This document shows, piece by piece, positions 22,347 to 32,336 of a DNA stretch of 64,000 nt. The notes below the pieces were generated by a model. That model saw only the letters and a program-made list of their open reading frames with translations, did no database searches and was not told the origin of the DNA. Within the stretch, counting starts at the first letter, position 1. The number at the start of each line of letters is the position of its first letter. Source of the stretch: JAGVPT01 sp964439265 (GTDB taxonomy: Bacteria > Bacteroidota > Ignavibacteria > UBA10030 > UBA8401); contig CAYTOA010000001.1 in NCBI GenBank assembly GCA_964439265.1, forward strand, positions 1 to 64,000. The letters are read 5' to 3'. The position numbers were made by a program, and so were the translations under genes.

Positions 22347-23321
22347 CTACTTGATCAGGCTCGGCATTGCAATCAGCTTCTGGATCTCAGGATCTCCGAT
22401 ATTCTCCCGCGTGACAATTCGAACGCCGATGTCTATCACCGGCGGCGCCTTTGTGCCGCGCAGTTGATTGACCACGGTTTCGACTGCAAAAAATCCCATC
22501 CTCGTTGGATCCTGAGCGACCAGTGCGTCAATATCTCCGTTTTTGAGAGCCTGAACAAGGAGGTCCGAAGTGTCGAATCCGATAAACTTGATCTTGCCGT
22601 TGAGATGTGCACTCTGCAACGCTTTCAGCATCCCTTCGGTGGTCGATTCATTCGGGCAGAACAGGCCGTCCGCGTTCTTGAGTTCGTCGACCATGCTCTC
22701 GGCGGCGGCGATCGCATCCTCAGCCGTTGGCTTATCGGATCGGTACTTACTCACGACGTGGATATCTTTGTACTTCTCAAGCGCCTTAACGAATCCGTCC
22801 TGCCGTTCGCTCAGATTTGCCTGGCCGCTGGTGTACCTCATCACAAGAACATTTCTTTTTCCTCCAAGCACTTTGGCCATCGCGTCGCCCGCCAGCATTC
22901 CCCCATTTCTATTGTCGGTGGAGACATAACTGATATAATCCTTGCCCGGCTCTCCCTTGAGCCTGCTGTCGATAACCAGGACAGCGATGCCTTTCTTCAT
23001 TGCACGAGCCACCGGCGCTGCAAGCTGTGTATAGTCGGACGGAGAGAGCACAATCCCCTGTACTCCCTGCTGCGTGCACTTGTCGACGAGTTCGATCTGC
23101 TGCTTTATATCCTGGCCAGTCTTCGGAGGCATCCAATCGACCTCGACGCCTGCGAGCGCATCACCGCAGCTCTGGGCGCCCTTGTGAATGCACTTCCAGA
23201 AAAAGGAATCGTCCCCCTTGGGAATGACAACGATTTTCAATTTTTCCTGGGCTCGAGCTGCCAACGGATTGAGAGCAAGGCACAAAAGAAACAACACAAT
23301 ATTTCTCTTCATTGATCGCAT
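22347..23321 (-). CDS. Sugar-type periplasmic binding protein (Peripla_BP_4 family)
   Basis: 324 residues from the ATG at 23321, preceded by GAGAGG 8 bp upstream. Signal peptide ...IVLFLLCLALNPLAARAQ. Typical type I periplasmic-binding fold: 'KLKIVVIPKGDDSFFWKCIHKGAQSCGDAL', 'QIELVDKCTQQGVQGIVLSPSDYTQLAAPVARAMKKGIAVLVIDS', 'YVSTDNRNGGMLAGDAMAKVLGGKRNVLVMRY', 'NADGLFCPNESTTEGMLKAL', 'KFIGFDTSDLLVQALKNGDIDALVAQDPTRMGFFAVETVVNQLRG'. This is the ribose/rhamnose-binding (RbsB/LacI-like) family that feeds ABC sugar importers. No permease or ATPase gene is nearby, so it is either an orphan component or works with a transporter or sensor encoded elsewhere. Confidence 0.9.
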   Translation of the reverse strand: MRSMKRNIVLFLLCLALNPLAARAQEKLKIVVIPKGDDSFFWKCIHKGAQSCGDALAGVEVDWMPPKTGQDIKQQIELVDKCTQQGVQGIVLSPSDYTQLAAPVARAMKKGIAVLVIDSRLKGEPGKDYISYVSTDNRNGGMLAGDAMAKVLGGKRNVLVMRYTSGQANLSERQDGFVKALEKYKDIHVVSKYRSDKPTAEDAIAAAESMVDELKNADGLFCPNESTTEGMLKALQSAHLNGKIKFIGFDTSDLLVQALKNGDIDALVAQDPTRMGFFAVETVVNQLRGTKAPPVIDIGVRIVTRENIGDPEIQKLIAMPSLIK

Positions 23322-23539
23322 TGCATTATCCTCTCTATGGTTTTTGATCGTATGGAATTCCTGTACACCAAATCTTTTCAACAATACATCGACACAATTT
23401 TTCGGCAGAAGCGGCACGCATTGTCGCGATCACACGGACGGCAAACACTCAGGCGCGGTAAAGCCGGCGGCAGCCGATCCGTCGATCTTTGTTACCTGCA
23501 CTTTGCAGCGCCGTTCGGCCGGTTTGCGGGGGCAGTATG

Positions 23540-23911
23540 CTACAGAACAGGAATCAAAAAAAGACCGCCTCCGATCAGAAATACACACAAAAGGATTGTT
23601 GAAACGACGCCCTTTAAGCGAAAAAAGACAATTTGTTCTGCCCCCCTTAAGATCCAGAAGATCGCCATCGAGATCAGAATAAATGCTCCCAGTTTTGTTC
23701 CAAGGAAGTCGGGCTGATACAGAAGCACTGCAAAACCTATGACCAGGAAGACAAATGTCAGGCATAAATTGAGAACCTGCATAATTGCTCGATTGACATC
23801 CGTCAAGCGTTGCAGATCTGCCTTCCAATGGAATATTTTCCAGAACGACAGATGCAATATAGCGAATGCGATGCAATAAAAGCCGGCTATGGATAAAATG
23901 ATATTTTTCAT
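23540..23911 (-). CDS. Four-helix membrane protein, unknown function
   Basis: 123 residues with four hydrophobic segments: IILSIAGFYCIAFAILHLSFW, VNRAIMQVLNLCLTFVFLVIGFAVLLY, GAFILISMAIFWILRGAEQIVFF and VSTILLCVFLIGGGLFLIPVL. The HLSFW-K-F and 'N...Q' polar residues in helices 1-2 are shared with small uncharacterised membrane proteins. No functional motif. The gap to the binding-protein gene (about 220 bp) has no clear repeat. Confidence 0.7.
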   Translation of the reverse strand: MKNIILSIAGFYCIAFAILHLSFWKIFHWKADLQRLTDVNRAIMQVLNLCLTFVFLVIGFAVLLYQPDFLGTKLGAFILISMAIFWILRGAEQIVFFRLKGVVSTILLCVFLIGGGLFLIPVL

Positions 23912-24055
23912 CTATTTACGCAGAGATTTGTGATGCATGTCTTACATATCGTCGCGCCCGCTCAGGCACGGCGGCGGACATCGCGCACATTAGAATTCAT
24001 ATCCTTTCACCGTTCGCAGGATCCGATCCGGATATTCTGCATCCTGTGTCCCGCA

Positions 24056-27000
24056 TTACTTCAGAAGAAGCATTTTTTTCACGCTGCTGAACGAGACATT
24101 GTTCCCCGATAATCCCTTCGCCTCGATACGATAAAAATACACTCCGCTGGATACAACCCGCCCGAAATTATTTCTCGAATCCCAGATCGCAGCCCGTTGT
24201 CCGGCTGCTTGAGCCTGATTCACCAGAGTTCTCACTTCCTGACCGAGAATATTGTATATCCGGATCCTCACCGTACTGGGCGCCGGAAGTTCATACCGTA
24301 TCGTCGTCGATGGATTGAAAGGATTTGGATAGTTCTGCGACAAGTAATAATCCTTTACGGCGGCGCTGCCCCGAGCGGGCACACCAAGAAGATCGTTAAC
24401 ATTGAACGTATAGGTATCCTTGCCGATTTGCAGAGGATTATTATACACCATTTTTATATCATCTCCGTTGAGAAAATTTGATTTATAAAATACCCAGCCC
24501 CAAGTCAAACTGTCTATGGTTGACGGAAGCGTGGGGTCAATGACGGAGGTGACATATTTGGTGCTTACTACCCAGGCGTACATCCTGTTAAGTGTATTCC
24601 AAACTTGGAATCCCGGCGCGGCGGGATTTCCCACCCTATCACAAACCAGCAGGTTCACCTGTTCATTCTTATCTGTGCACCAAACCTCGAACGGAATCCT
24701 TATGGTAAAGGGTTTGTTTGTGCCCGGAGTTGGATTTAGCGGGTAAGTTGCCAGGGTAGTCGGATATTCAACCCAGACAAGTGTTGCAGTAGAGCCTCCT
24801 GACTTCGTTATAACAACGGTATCTGATCCTATGACAGTATCTCCAAGCACTCCGGTCCATCGGAGTTCATAATCCTGCTGCAATAAATTAAGATCATGAG
24901 AACCGCCCGATGATGGAACAAAACTGGTTATCGAATTTGCCGCTGTACCATCGACGCCGAAATGCGTGAAATCAGTAATAATCCAATTATTGTTTGCATC
25001 TTCCCATTCGACGGGATAGCCAACAGGGGATAATGCATTTCCATTCAGGATGACATTCCCTTGCGTTGTGGGGGCTGTATAGCTACCATTCACTTCTACC
25101 GTAATGCCGTCAAATATTTTATCTGCCGCAGGTCCCACATTTTCAAACAAGCTGCCTGACGATCCTCCGGGGCCATAGATGCCATTATTTGCATCATAAT
25201 AATGTGAAGCGTACAGGTCCATGCCGTTATAAAGAGTTTGATTGTGAAGTACTGCCTGTCCGCTGCCCGCATCAGTAACATTCCATTGGTGCTGAGTAAC
25301 GAATTCATTCGCTATCGCGGCGAGCGTATCTGAACCGGCAACGTCGATCGGGCCGCCGCTGTACCCGTCATCATGCATCGTATACATCATGACGATAGGC
25401 AGCGTTGGCGAGCCGTGCGAGAGTACGACGATATCTTCACCTCCGGCAAATGCACCGTTTGCGCTATAGCCGGTCATGCTGCCGTATGTGACAGTATTTG
25501 TTCCGCTATTGTACGTATAATTGATAGCAGCTCCCGTATTCGAACTGGTTGGTGCAAAAATGGAATCGATCACCAGACCCGCCGGGAACGTAATTTGAAT
25601 TCCATCGCAATAGGCGAAATCGACTGAGACGACTCTCACGATATTATGAATTGCAAAGCCGGTTCTTGTCAGATCAGTCCATACTCCTGTAGCGGACAGG
25701 GATGAACCGGTGAGAGTGTCGACTTTGTTTAATCCTTTTGTATTCGTGATCGGTTGAGTGATATCATTCCAGGTTCCGCTGGAGCCGAGTGTATACCTTT
25801 CGTCATGGAACGATACCTTGTACTGATCGCCTGTCAACTTTGATGGGTCGACAATAGTTACTTTAATTGTTGCATCAGCCTGACCTGCCGAGTGAGTTAC
25901 CCGAACTTGATCTCCATGATTTGGTCCGGGCAGATTATGATCAAATGTCACACTGTGTGTTTGAAAATTACTTTCGGTATTATTCGCGTCCGCCGGAGCG
26001 CCGGAGCTGTACGAATACGCCGTAACGTAATATGAATATTTTTCCCCCTTGATAAACGGAGCGTTGGTGATGTAATCGTGTGTCGCAGTAAAATTGTACA
26101 GCAATCCGGAATCGGTTCCGGATTGCTGCAGCTGCACCGTGACATGATCTGTGCTCGGATCAAGCGCCTGGCCGTAGATTGCCGTTACGCCGTCCGACTT
26201 ATCAAACGTCGCGATCAGCTTGGCAGCCCCCGGTGAAGTCTGATAGACATTATATCCCTCGAATGAAAAACCGGATTGATTGAAGTTCTCCGTGCTGTTA
26301 TCCCAATAGATCTGAATTGCATCGTTGTTATTTGTTATCGAATCCACCGGCACGCCGGGGAGAGGTGTCTTTGCTACATTAAACAAATTCTTGTATGCTG
26401 TCGCCGCAGCGTAACTGTATTTCTTCAACGTATAGATTGAGTGAAGATAGTCTCCTCCAACTCCGGCGATCGCGGCGATAACAACTTGCTGTGTATCTCC
26501 CGGTGCCATGGTAAAAGGGCCGGAGCTTAAAGATAAGCGAACGTCGGCCGGGCCTGCAACTGCTGCTGGTCCAATATATGTTGGTCCTGTACCCGTCACC
26601 GGGTCACCGGGGTAACAATATCTGCTGCCGCCGGTAACGGACGCGGGAAATGAGACTACTGTTGCGGCGGTGAATCCTCTCATCACGTTGTACCACTGCT
26701 GCGTTCCATTCGAACCGTTAGCGGCGAGGTTCGGATCTCCGAATGTCGTGGAACCGTTGATGAAGAAAGCGAAACCTGTCGTCGGCAAGTTTTTCTTGCC
26801 GGCAACTTTTCTCATATTGAAGATCGCAGTATCGCTTGCCATTCCGGAAACCATCGGACCTTGCACGAAACAAAAACCCGCCGTGGGAGGGGGCGAATCC
26901 AGGCTTGCCAAATTTGCATCGTCTGACTGTCCGTTGTAGACATATCCAAGTTCCAGAGTCGTATCGCAGCCGGCAGCATCGTCTCCCGCGAACCCAAGAT

Positions 27001-27880
27001 CAGGGTCACACCATTGAGCAACGTACATCGAATCCAACTCTACCCCGCTCTTGTTGATGAGCTTGTAGCCAACGAAAATTGTATTTCCCAGCGCTCCCGC
27101 CCGGTTGTATGCCCAGATGGTGCGCTGCAGTTCAATCCCGATAGGATATGAACTATACAAAGCACCGGTCAGTGTTGTGTTCAGATCGTTCATCACCATC
27201 CACTGGGTCTGGTCGGAGCCGGGGATTCCCGGGATGTCGATATACGCTTCGTAGATGCCGTCGCCATTCACATCGGTGTACGGCGCACCTTGAACTGCCG
27301 GCCACTGGTTCCAGTCATCCCAGTATTGCTGCAGAAGAGCGGAGGCCGTAGTGCTTTGGTATCGGCTGATGGATCCAACCTCGCTCGCCTGTAGAAGGGA
27401 GGTTTCAAGAGCTATCGTATCTGCATTGCCGGTCGGCCTGATGTCGGGACGGACCCGGTAGACCCTGTTGGCGGGTTTACTCGGATCGTCGGCCACCGCC
27501 GAAGTGCTCGCTGTGCCGTAGGTGACTATCGGTCCAGCTTGCAACCCGTGGTTATATGTCGAACCGCCGCAGTAAAGTTGATTGTTCTTAAATGCAGTCC
27601 ACACAAGACCATCTTCAAAGAAACAGGTGGCGGAGTGTTGACCAATGGGGATCTCAAATCCCTCGTTGTTCGTTGTATATGGATTAAAGGATCCATCACC
27701 GCTGTTTGAGTAGTAATTAAAGATGTTGTTGATGTCCATAGGTCTGTAAGAACTGCTGGTCATCGTTTTTGCAAGACTTGTTGCATTCTTTGCATTCGCA
27801 GGTTCTTCTGCAAATGTCACATGAATTGCACACAAGACCAACATCATGAGAAAGAATAACTGCATCCGATTGCGGTTCAT
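24056..27880 (-). CDS. Large secreted protein with type IX secretion C-terminal domain
   Basis: 1274 residues from the ATG at 27880, which has GGAGGG upstream; an earlier in-frame ATG is not needed. Signal peptide MQLFFLMMLVLCAIHVTFAE. The N-terminal ~480 residues include aromatic/Gly-rich beta text ('NGDGIYEAYIDIPGIPGSDQTQWMVMND'), as in large extracellular proteins of Ignavibacteria. Fibronectin-like segments follow in the middle. The last ~90 residues are a T9SS type A sorting domain: NYPNPFNPSTTIRYELP, VRIRIYNILGQEVRTLVNQ, SSGVYFYRIEAKG, KKMLLLK. Such domains direct export through the type IX system and surface attachment or release. No enzyme motif recognised. Confidence 0.88.
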   Translation of the reverse strand: MNRNRMQLFFLMMLVLCAIHVTFAEEPANAKNATSLAKTMTSSSYRPMDINNIFNYYSNSGDGSFNPYTTNNEGFEIPIGQHSATCFFEDGLVWTAFKNNQLYCGGSTYNHGLQAGPIVTYGTASTSAVADDPSKPANRVYRVRPDIRPTGNADTIALETSLLQASEVGSISRYQSTTASALLQQYWDDWNQWPAVQGAPYTDVNGDGIYEAYIDIPGIPGSDQTQWMVMNDLNTTLTGALYSSYPIGIELQRTIWAYNRAGALGNTIFVGYKLINKSGVELDSMYVAQWCDPDLGFAGDDAAGCDTTLELGYVYNGQSDDANLASLDSPPPTAGFCFVQGPMVSGMASDTAIFNMRKVAGKKNLPTTGFAFFINGSTTFGDPNLAANGSNGTQQWYNVMRGFTAATVVSFPASVTGGSRYCYPGDPVTGTGPTYIGPAAVAGPADVRLSLSSGPFTMAPGDTQQVVIAAIAGVGGDYLHSIYTLKKYSYAAATAYKNLFNVAKTPLPGVPVDSITNNNDAIQIYWDNSTENFNQSGFSFEGYNVYQTSPGAAKLIATFDKSDGVTAIYGQALDPSTDHVTVQLQQSGTDSGLLYNFTATHDYITNAPFIKGEKYSYYVTAYSYSSGAPADANNTESNFQTHSVTFDHNLPGPNHGDQVRVTHSAGQADATIKVTIVDPSKLTGDQYKVSFHDERYTLGSSGTWNDITQPITNTKGLNKVDTLTGSSLSATGVWTDLTRTGFAIHNIVRVVSVDFAYCDGIQITFPAGLVIDSIFAPTSSNTGAAINYTYNSGTNTVTYGSMTGYSANGAFAGGEDIVVLSHGSPTLPIVMMYTMHDDGYSGGPIDVAGSDTLAAIANEFVTQHQWNVTDAGSGQAVLHNQTLYNGMDLYASHYYDANNGIYGPGGSSGSLFENVGPAADKIFDGITVEVNGSYTAPTTQGNVILNGNALSPVGYPVEWEDANNNWIITDFTHFGVDGTAANSITSFVPSSGGSHDLNLLQQDYELRWTGVLGDTVIGSDTVVITKSGGSTATLVWVEYPTTLATYPLNPTPGTNKPFTIRIPFEVWCTDKNEQVNLLVCDRVGNPAAPGFQVWNTLNRMYAWVVSTKYVTSVIDPTLPSTIDSLTWGWVFYKSNFLNGDDIKMVYNNPLQIGKDTYTFNVNDLLGVPARGSAAVKDYYLSQNYPNPFNPSTTIRYELPAPSTVRIRIYNILGQEVRTLVNQAQAAGQRAAIWDSRNNFGRVVSSGVYFYRIEAKGLSGNNVSFSSVKKMLLLK

Positions 27881-28010
27881 TGAGGTCCCTCCATACGTGA
27901 TAGTGTCTGAAAACATAGATGAGGTAATTGAGTATCCCGCCGAAGGCATTTCAGATCGGACAATATGACCTGCTGCGAAGAACAAATATTATAATTCGGG
28001 TAAATATCTA

Positions 28011-28184
28011 GAAGCTATCTTAAAAAAATGTCTCCTTATCCTTCCCTACGGGTCTACGACTCGTAGGGTCGTGGATGGTGCGCTCGCTCCGCTCGCTTAC
28101 CCAGGATGAACGGTTGTTTGTTCACACTGTCCCAAAGGGATCCCTTCGGGAGAAGGGTTTGTGTAATCATTTTTGAGATACTTC
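28011..28184. mobile_element. MITE-like element, copy 3 (174 bp, flanked by TA)
   Basis: Cleanest copy. Termini GAAGCTATCTTAAAAAAATG and, inverted, GAAGTATCTCAAAAATGATT, flanked on both sides by TA (28009-28010 and 28185-28186). Inner part: CCTTCCCTACGGGTCTACGA palindrome, then 'gctcgctccgctcgcttacccaggatgaac' and a small hairpin CCCAAAGGGATCCCTTCGGG. TA flanks and lack of coding capacity suggest mobilisation by an IS630/mariner-type transposase encoded elsewhere. Confidence 0.75.
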
Positions 28185-28227
28185 TAGACTTTTTTAATTC
28201 ATCAACGAGTATTTCTTCCTGAATCAT
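28185..28227 (-). pseudogene. 5' end of a small gene cut by MITE copy 3
   Basis: An ATG at 28227 with AAGGAG 8 bp upstream begins MIQEEILVDELKKSR and then runs into the MITE, continuing only through repeat-derived codons. A degenerate attC-like repeat lies directly upstream (28237-28275). Removing the element gives a frame that stops after about 19 codons, so the original product remains unclear. Confidence 0.3.
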
Positions 28228-28236
28228 ATCAATACT

Positions 28237-28500
28237 CCTTCGTTCGGCGCCTTTCGGACCGGAACTCGTGCTATAGAAGAGAGGTAGAGGTAAGCTGTCT
28301 CTGCGATGAGATCACGATGAATAGAATGCTCCTTTGTGCACACAGACCACGAGATGGTAGAAACTATTTCCCGGAATGACAATACCTAAATCTTGGTAAT
28401 TGATAAAATAGCCGATTCTGTGATGATATTGCCTGAAATGTTGGTCTCATGTAGATTGTGCGCGCCGCGAATTCGTCGACGGGCTGCTCTTGTCATTCCC
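28237..28500 (-). repeat. Isolated decayed attC-like site
   Basis: Left CGGCGCCTTTCGGACCGGAA, 'gaggtaagctgtc', and at 28459-28486 'gcgcgccgcgaattcgtcgacgggctg'. It lies between MITE copy 3 and the stop of the DUF3857 gene. The part in between (28300-28455) shows nothing recognisable. Confidence 0.4.
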
Positions 28501-28523
28501 GATAGGATCCACCGGCAGCGGCA

Positions 28524-30497
28524 TCATTTTCCTCCTTTAGTGAAAACGATCGTCGGGAAGGCGTTTTCTTTCTTCCTTCCCATCAACGCGATCAGCTCGT
28601 TGATCTCTTCTTTCGGTGCAAAACTCTTCTTTAGATGACGATTCTGGTGTACGTGCAATTCCCCGTTCTGAAGCTCGACATCAGATCGCAAATACCCGAA
28701 CCTGTTTTCGATCGAGTCGGCGGCAGGGAGGGCCTTCACCGTCCATGACTGGGGAAAATGTATCGTGACGTCTTTGACGATCTCTTCATCGAAGCTGATA
28801 TCGATAGGATTATTTCTCTCTTTATCTTCGATCAGATAATACTTGATCGTCACCGGACTTAACAGACCCGAAGTGCGGAGGAGCACTTCGTCGGGGGTCA
28901 TGGTAACAAAGTTCTCCAAAGAATATTCAACTTCCATGCGCAGCGGCACTTGAAAATCTTTCTGATGTTCGATGGTGTGGGATAAAAATCTTGTGTATTC
29001 TTCTTCGTAGGCAAACATTTCTTTGAAGAACTTTTCCTGATCCTCAACTTTCACCTTGTTGAGCATTTCTCTCACGGTGTACGCCCACATTCCATAAAAG
29101 GTTCTTGTCTCTTTTACCTTGGCCGATCCATCGTCGGTGATGACGATGGTATATTGTTCTGTTTCTTTATTGTCGATATTGCCGCCGGCCGAAACCTTCG
29201 TAAGAGTGTACGCTCCTTTTTCTCCCATCGAGATCGCCGGCTGATCCTGGTAATCCTGCTGGATCTGACCGAGCAAGAGATCTTTTCTGTACGGGAATGC
29301 GATGACGGGCTTTCCGTCGATCTGGACGCTGACGGCAGGAATCGACAGCTCTCCAAAGGACACATACGAGGAATCGAAATTCCCTTCCTCGGCAGAATGG
29401 ATCAAGAGAAACGACGGTGCGAGCCGCGCCTTTTTCAGCATCGAGTAGGCTAATCCGGTAATAGAATAGACATCCCCCTTTTTTTGGTTCAGGATATCCG
29501 CAAAATCACGATTCTCCCAGTCCTGCACGGGGGTGACGGAGTTTTGAAGATAACTGATGATAGCCCTGAATTTCTGCAACGGGTCGGTAAGGCGGCCGAC
29601 GAGATATTCGGTGGTATCTGCAACCTTCGAACTCAGGAATCCGTTCCTGTCCACTAAGTAGGGTTCATATTCTTTGACATATTCTTTCCAGGTTGCGGGG
29701 AGGCTGAAATTGACCGGACCCATGTGAAGCTTCACGATCATGAACTCGAGGTACTGTGCCACTTGTTTGAAATACGGTGCGTACGGTTCGCGAACGAGTG
29801 CAGGTACATCGGTCACGGTTGTGGCCAAGATATCTTTGCTGTGCAGGCTGTCGTGAGCTGTTGTGTAGGCCTGCGCCTGAGAATTTGCCGACTGTTTGAT
29901 ACTGATGGTCCACCAATCGGGATAGGCGTAGCTGAACTGAATCCGCTCACATGGTGCGGAATATTGAAGAGGGATCTCGTAGTCGAGGGGAGGTCTGTGT
30001 CTCATTGCACTGTAGCTCAATTCATATCCTTCTTCGATGATCGTCCCTTTGTCCACGGCTGGATAGATGAATTTGTAGCGGGAATATCCGTCCGGGTCCT
30101 TTGTCAACACAAGGTCTTTCTGGCGCCACTGCTGCACGCGGCCGTTCGGGTACGTTGCCTGCAGATAGAGATTTTCCACATCGCTGATATCGGACGTGTT
30201 GAGCCTGAACGTGGTCAGCCATTCGTCGTCTGGGTTGAGCACAATATACTTTCTGTGGACAATATTGTAATAACTCCAAGAGGAGAACAAGCCGAAATCA
30301 AACTGGCTTCCCGCGTGCTCGACGGTGTTCTCGACGGTCAGGAAAACACCCGGGTACTTCCCGTATTTTTGTTCGTACCGCTGAACATCAGTCGTGTCGC
30401 GAACATTGGCGGGGGGGATCTTCAGAAACGAGATGCGGCTCGACGTGGCGCAGCCGGCAGCAAGAATGGTGATGATGAAAAAAATGGGGAGACGCAT
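28524..30497 (-). CDS. DUF3857/transglutaminase-like lipoprotein, catalytic Cys lost
   Basis: 657 residues. Lipoprotein signal MRLPIFFIITILAAGC (lipobox LAAGC). N-terminal beta domain of the DUF3857 type (about 60-230; 'TFRLNTSDISDVENLYLQATYPNGRVQQW', 'EEGYELSYSAMRHRPPLDYEIPLQ'). A transglutaminase-like part (about 305-400) follows, and a C-terminal beta domain. In the usual 'GDCKD' nucleophile motif the cysteine is replaced (KKGDVYSITGLAYSML, Val343). No matching His motif follows, so it should be catalytically dead. It starts 4 bp after the stop of 30501-32336 and is surely co-transcribed with it. The likely role is a structural or substrate-binding partner of that protein. Confidence 0.8.
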   Translation of the reverse strand: MRLPIFFIITILAAGCATSSRISFLKIPPANVRDTTDVQRYEQKYGKYPGVFLTVENTVEHAGSQFDFGLFSSWSYYNIVHRKYIVLNPDDEWLTTFRLNTSDISDVENLYLQATYPNGRVQQWRQKDLVLTKDPDGYSRYKFIYPAVDKGTIIEEGYELSYSAMRHRPPLDYEIPLQYSAPCERIQFSYAYPDWWTISIKQSANSQAQAYTTAHDSLHSKDILATTVTDVPALVREPYAPYFKQVAQYLEFMIVKLHMGPVNFSLPATWKEYVKEYEPYLVDRNGFLSSKVADTTEYLVGRLTDPLQKFRAIISYLQNSVTPVQDWENRDFADILNQKKGDVYSITGLAYSMLKKARLAPSFLLIHSAEEGNFDSSYVSFGELSIPAVSVQIDGKPVIAFPYRKDLLLGQIQQDYQDQPAISMGEKGAYTLTKVSAGGNIDNKETEQYTIVITDDGSAKVKETRTFYGMWAYTVREMLNKVKVEDQEKFFKEMFAYEEEYTRFLSHTIEHQKDFQVPLRMEVEYSLENFVTMTPDEVLLRTSGLLSPVTIKYYLIEDKERNNPIDISFDEEIVKDVTIHFPQSWTVKALPAADSIENRFGYLRSDVELQNGELHVHQNRHLKKSFAPKEEINELIALMGRKKENAFPTIVFTKGGK

Positions 30498-30500
30498 ACC

Positions 30501-32336
30501 CTATTTCCTTGATATCGTGAATACGGATTTTCGTTGCTGCGATAGACCTTCATAGAATGAGAAGAAAGCATCCCGCGAAATTCCTTTGTACATCCTCCCG
30601 GTCTGAGCATAGGCATAGGTGAAGAGTAGATTGTCGTGCTGCTGTAAAGACGATGAAATGCAGGAATCTTTGCCGGACAAGCCGCCGATTTCCAGAGTGT
30701 CCGGAATCGTCGTCCATCCCGGGGCTTTCATGGAAATCCTGCATCGTATCGAGATCGGTTCTTCTATCCAAACAGGAAAGGCATCCGATTTTCGATCGAG
30801 AACATCGGCGGCAATTGCGACAAACGGCATCTTCGGAACGTACTCTCTTCCCGTTGACGATATGATAAACGATGAAAGATCGGCGCGCGACCGTACGACC
30901 AACGCATCGGAATCTTCCGACACGACGGCGAAATCGTCGAGCTGCAATTGGGCAAAATGAGATCCGATCTTCTTTTGAAGAAACCGTTTTAATTCGTCGT
31001 GAGTCATGTCGCGCAATGCGTGGAGCGCCATCCAGCGAACATCGTTGCGCAGCACGATCGTCGCTGTTCCTGCGGTCAGGGAATCCGGTGAACATTCCAC
31101 AGCAATATCGATCGAGGGTTGTGAATCGATTCGCCTGACCCACTCGTAGCGCGGATATTCCGGATCGAGGATGAACGCGCGTGTCTGCTGGTACGCGGCC
31201 GGGAGGTTGCCGAACTCGCAGTATCGGGCTGTCGGATCGAGAAACATCGTTCCAGCGGTCCCGGCATACGCGCAGATCATGTGGTTAAACAGCGAAGGAT
31301 GGATCAGCGAATCGAACGGCGCAGGCGACGATGCGATGACGGCCATTGAAAGCGGTATGCCTGCCTCCCGCGCAAGCGCACAAAGAAGCGAAGCGCGGTC
31401 TTTACAGTCGCCGTATTGATGTTCAAGCACCAGCGAAGGGGGGCGCGGCACGATCCCGTTGATGCCCCGTTCGTCGGCAACATACCGTATCGAGGAACGA
31501 ACGTAGTCGTAGAGGACTTTCAACTTCTCGGGGGGAGTCCGGCAATGCCGCAGGGAATCTGCAAGAAATGCCGCGTTTGCTGAATCAAGCTTCGGGTGAA
31601 GATCTGTTTTCCTTCCGTACCATACCGTGAATTCCCGGATGCTGGTCGGATTTATCTCCACGCTGTCCTTCACAAGAGACGTGAGAATAAGTGCGCGCGT
31701 GGAAGCGTACGGATAATAATTCAGATGATGCTGCGGGCCGACACCGCCCACCGTCAGAATCGTTGTCTCTTTGTCCGGCCTTGCCACGGAGCAGGGGATG
31801 GAGTCGAACGGAAAGAAGTAATGAAATTCGACATGAACGTTTTCCGGATGTTCGATCGTCATGGTGAAGCGTGCAACGGAATCGGCATTGGGGACGCTGA
31901 CGAGGGGAAAGAAAGATGCGTCGCTGTACTCCTCGCGATAAGAACAGGAAAACGTTGAGCCCACGGCCGGCGGCGATGCAATATAGATGGTATGCTGTAT
32001 CTCGTCCGAGATGAAGACGTCCGGATCGGATGCGACCCTGGAACTGATGTAGTCATCGGAGATCGACTTATGATCTATCTCTGCGCGTATCTTCGATACG
32101 GGCGCGTAATATTTCCCATAGATCGTGTACGTCTTCTGCTTTGTCGCCGCTTCGCTAAGGAGCTTGAAGGACTCCGATACGTTGTTCTCAAGCGTGTACC
32201 CTTTGTGATGCTCCGAAAGCGTAATGTGCATCGATTCGGAATAGACGACATCCATATTCTGGCAGAAGGTTGCATCGCCGAGGAATGTGCACAGGATTGT
32301 GAGGAGTGCGATTTTCAGGAAGTTCAAGTGGTTCAC
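30501..32336 (-). CDS. DUF3857/transglutaminase-like exported protein with intact triad
   Basis: 611 residues. Signal peptide to about 25 (MNHLNFLKIALLTILCTFLG...FCQ). DUF3857 beta domain roughly 35-240 with 'YVSRYPY'-like aromatic strands. Transglutaminase core 265-380: QYGDCKDRASLLCALAREAGIPLS (Cys311), FNHMICAYAG (His352), MFLDPTARYCEFGNLP (Asp367), a complete Cys-His-Asp triad. C-terminal beta domain follows. In this superfamily such domains act as peptidases or cross-linkers; the family function is unknown. First gene of a two-gene operon with the catalytically dead paralogue downstream. Confidence 0.85.
   Translation of the reverse strand: MNHLNFLKIALLTILCTFLGDATFCQNMDVVYSESMHITLSEHHKGYTLENNVSESFKLLSEAATKQKTYTIYGKYYAPVSKIRAEIDHKSISDDYISSRVASDPDVFISDEIQHTIYIASPPAVGSTFSCSYREEYSDASFFPLVSVPNADSVARFTMTIEHPENVHVEFHYFFPFDSIPCSVARPDKETTILTVGGVGPQHHLNYYPYASTRALILTSLVKDSVEINPTSIREFTVWYGRKTDLHPKLDSANAAFLADSLRHCRTPPEKLKVLYDYVRSSIRYVADERGINGIVPRPPSLVLEHQYGDCKDRASLLCALAREAGIPLSMAVIASSPAPFDSLIHPSLFNHMICAYAGTAGTMFLDPTARYCEFGNLPAAYQQTRAFILDPEYPRYEWVRRIDSQPSIDIAVECSPDSLTAGTATIVLRNDVRWMALHALRDMTHDELKRFLQKKIGSHFAQLQLDDFAVVSEDSDALVVRSRADLSSFIISSTGREYVPKMPFVAIAADVLDRKSDAFPVWIEEPISIRCRISMKAPGWTTIPDTLEIGGLSGKDSCISSSLQQHDNLLFTYAYAQTGRMYKGISRDAFFSFYEGLSQQRKSVFTISRK

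Noticed and set aside
24056..27880. Protease or adhesin activity of the large T9SS protein
   Set aside because: No catalytic motif was found; only the sorting domain and beta-rich composition are visible.
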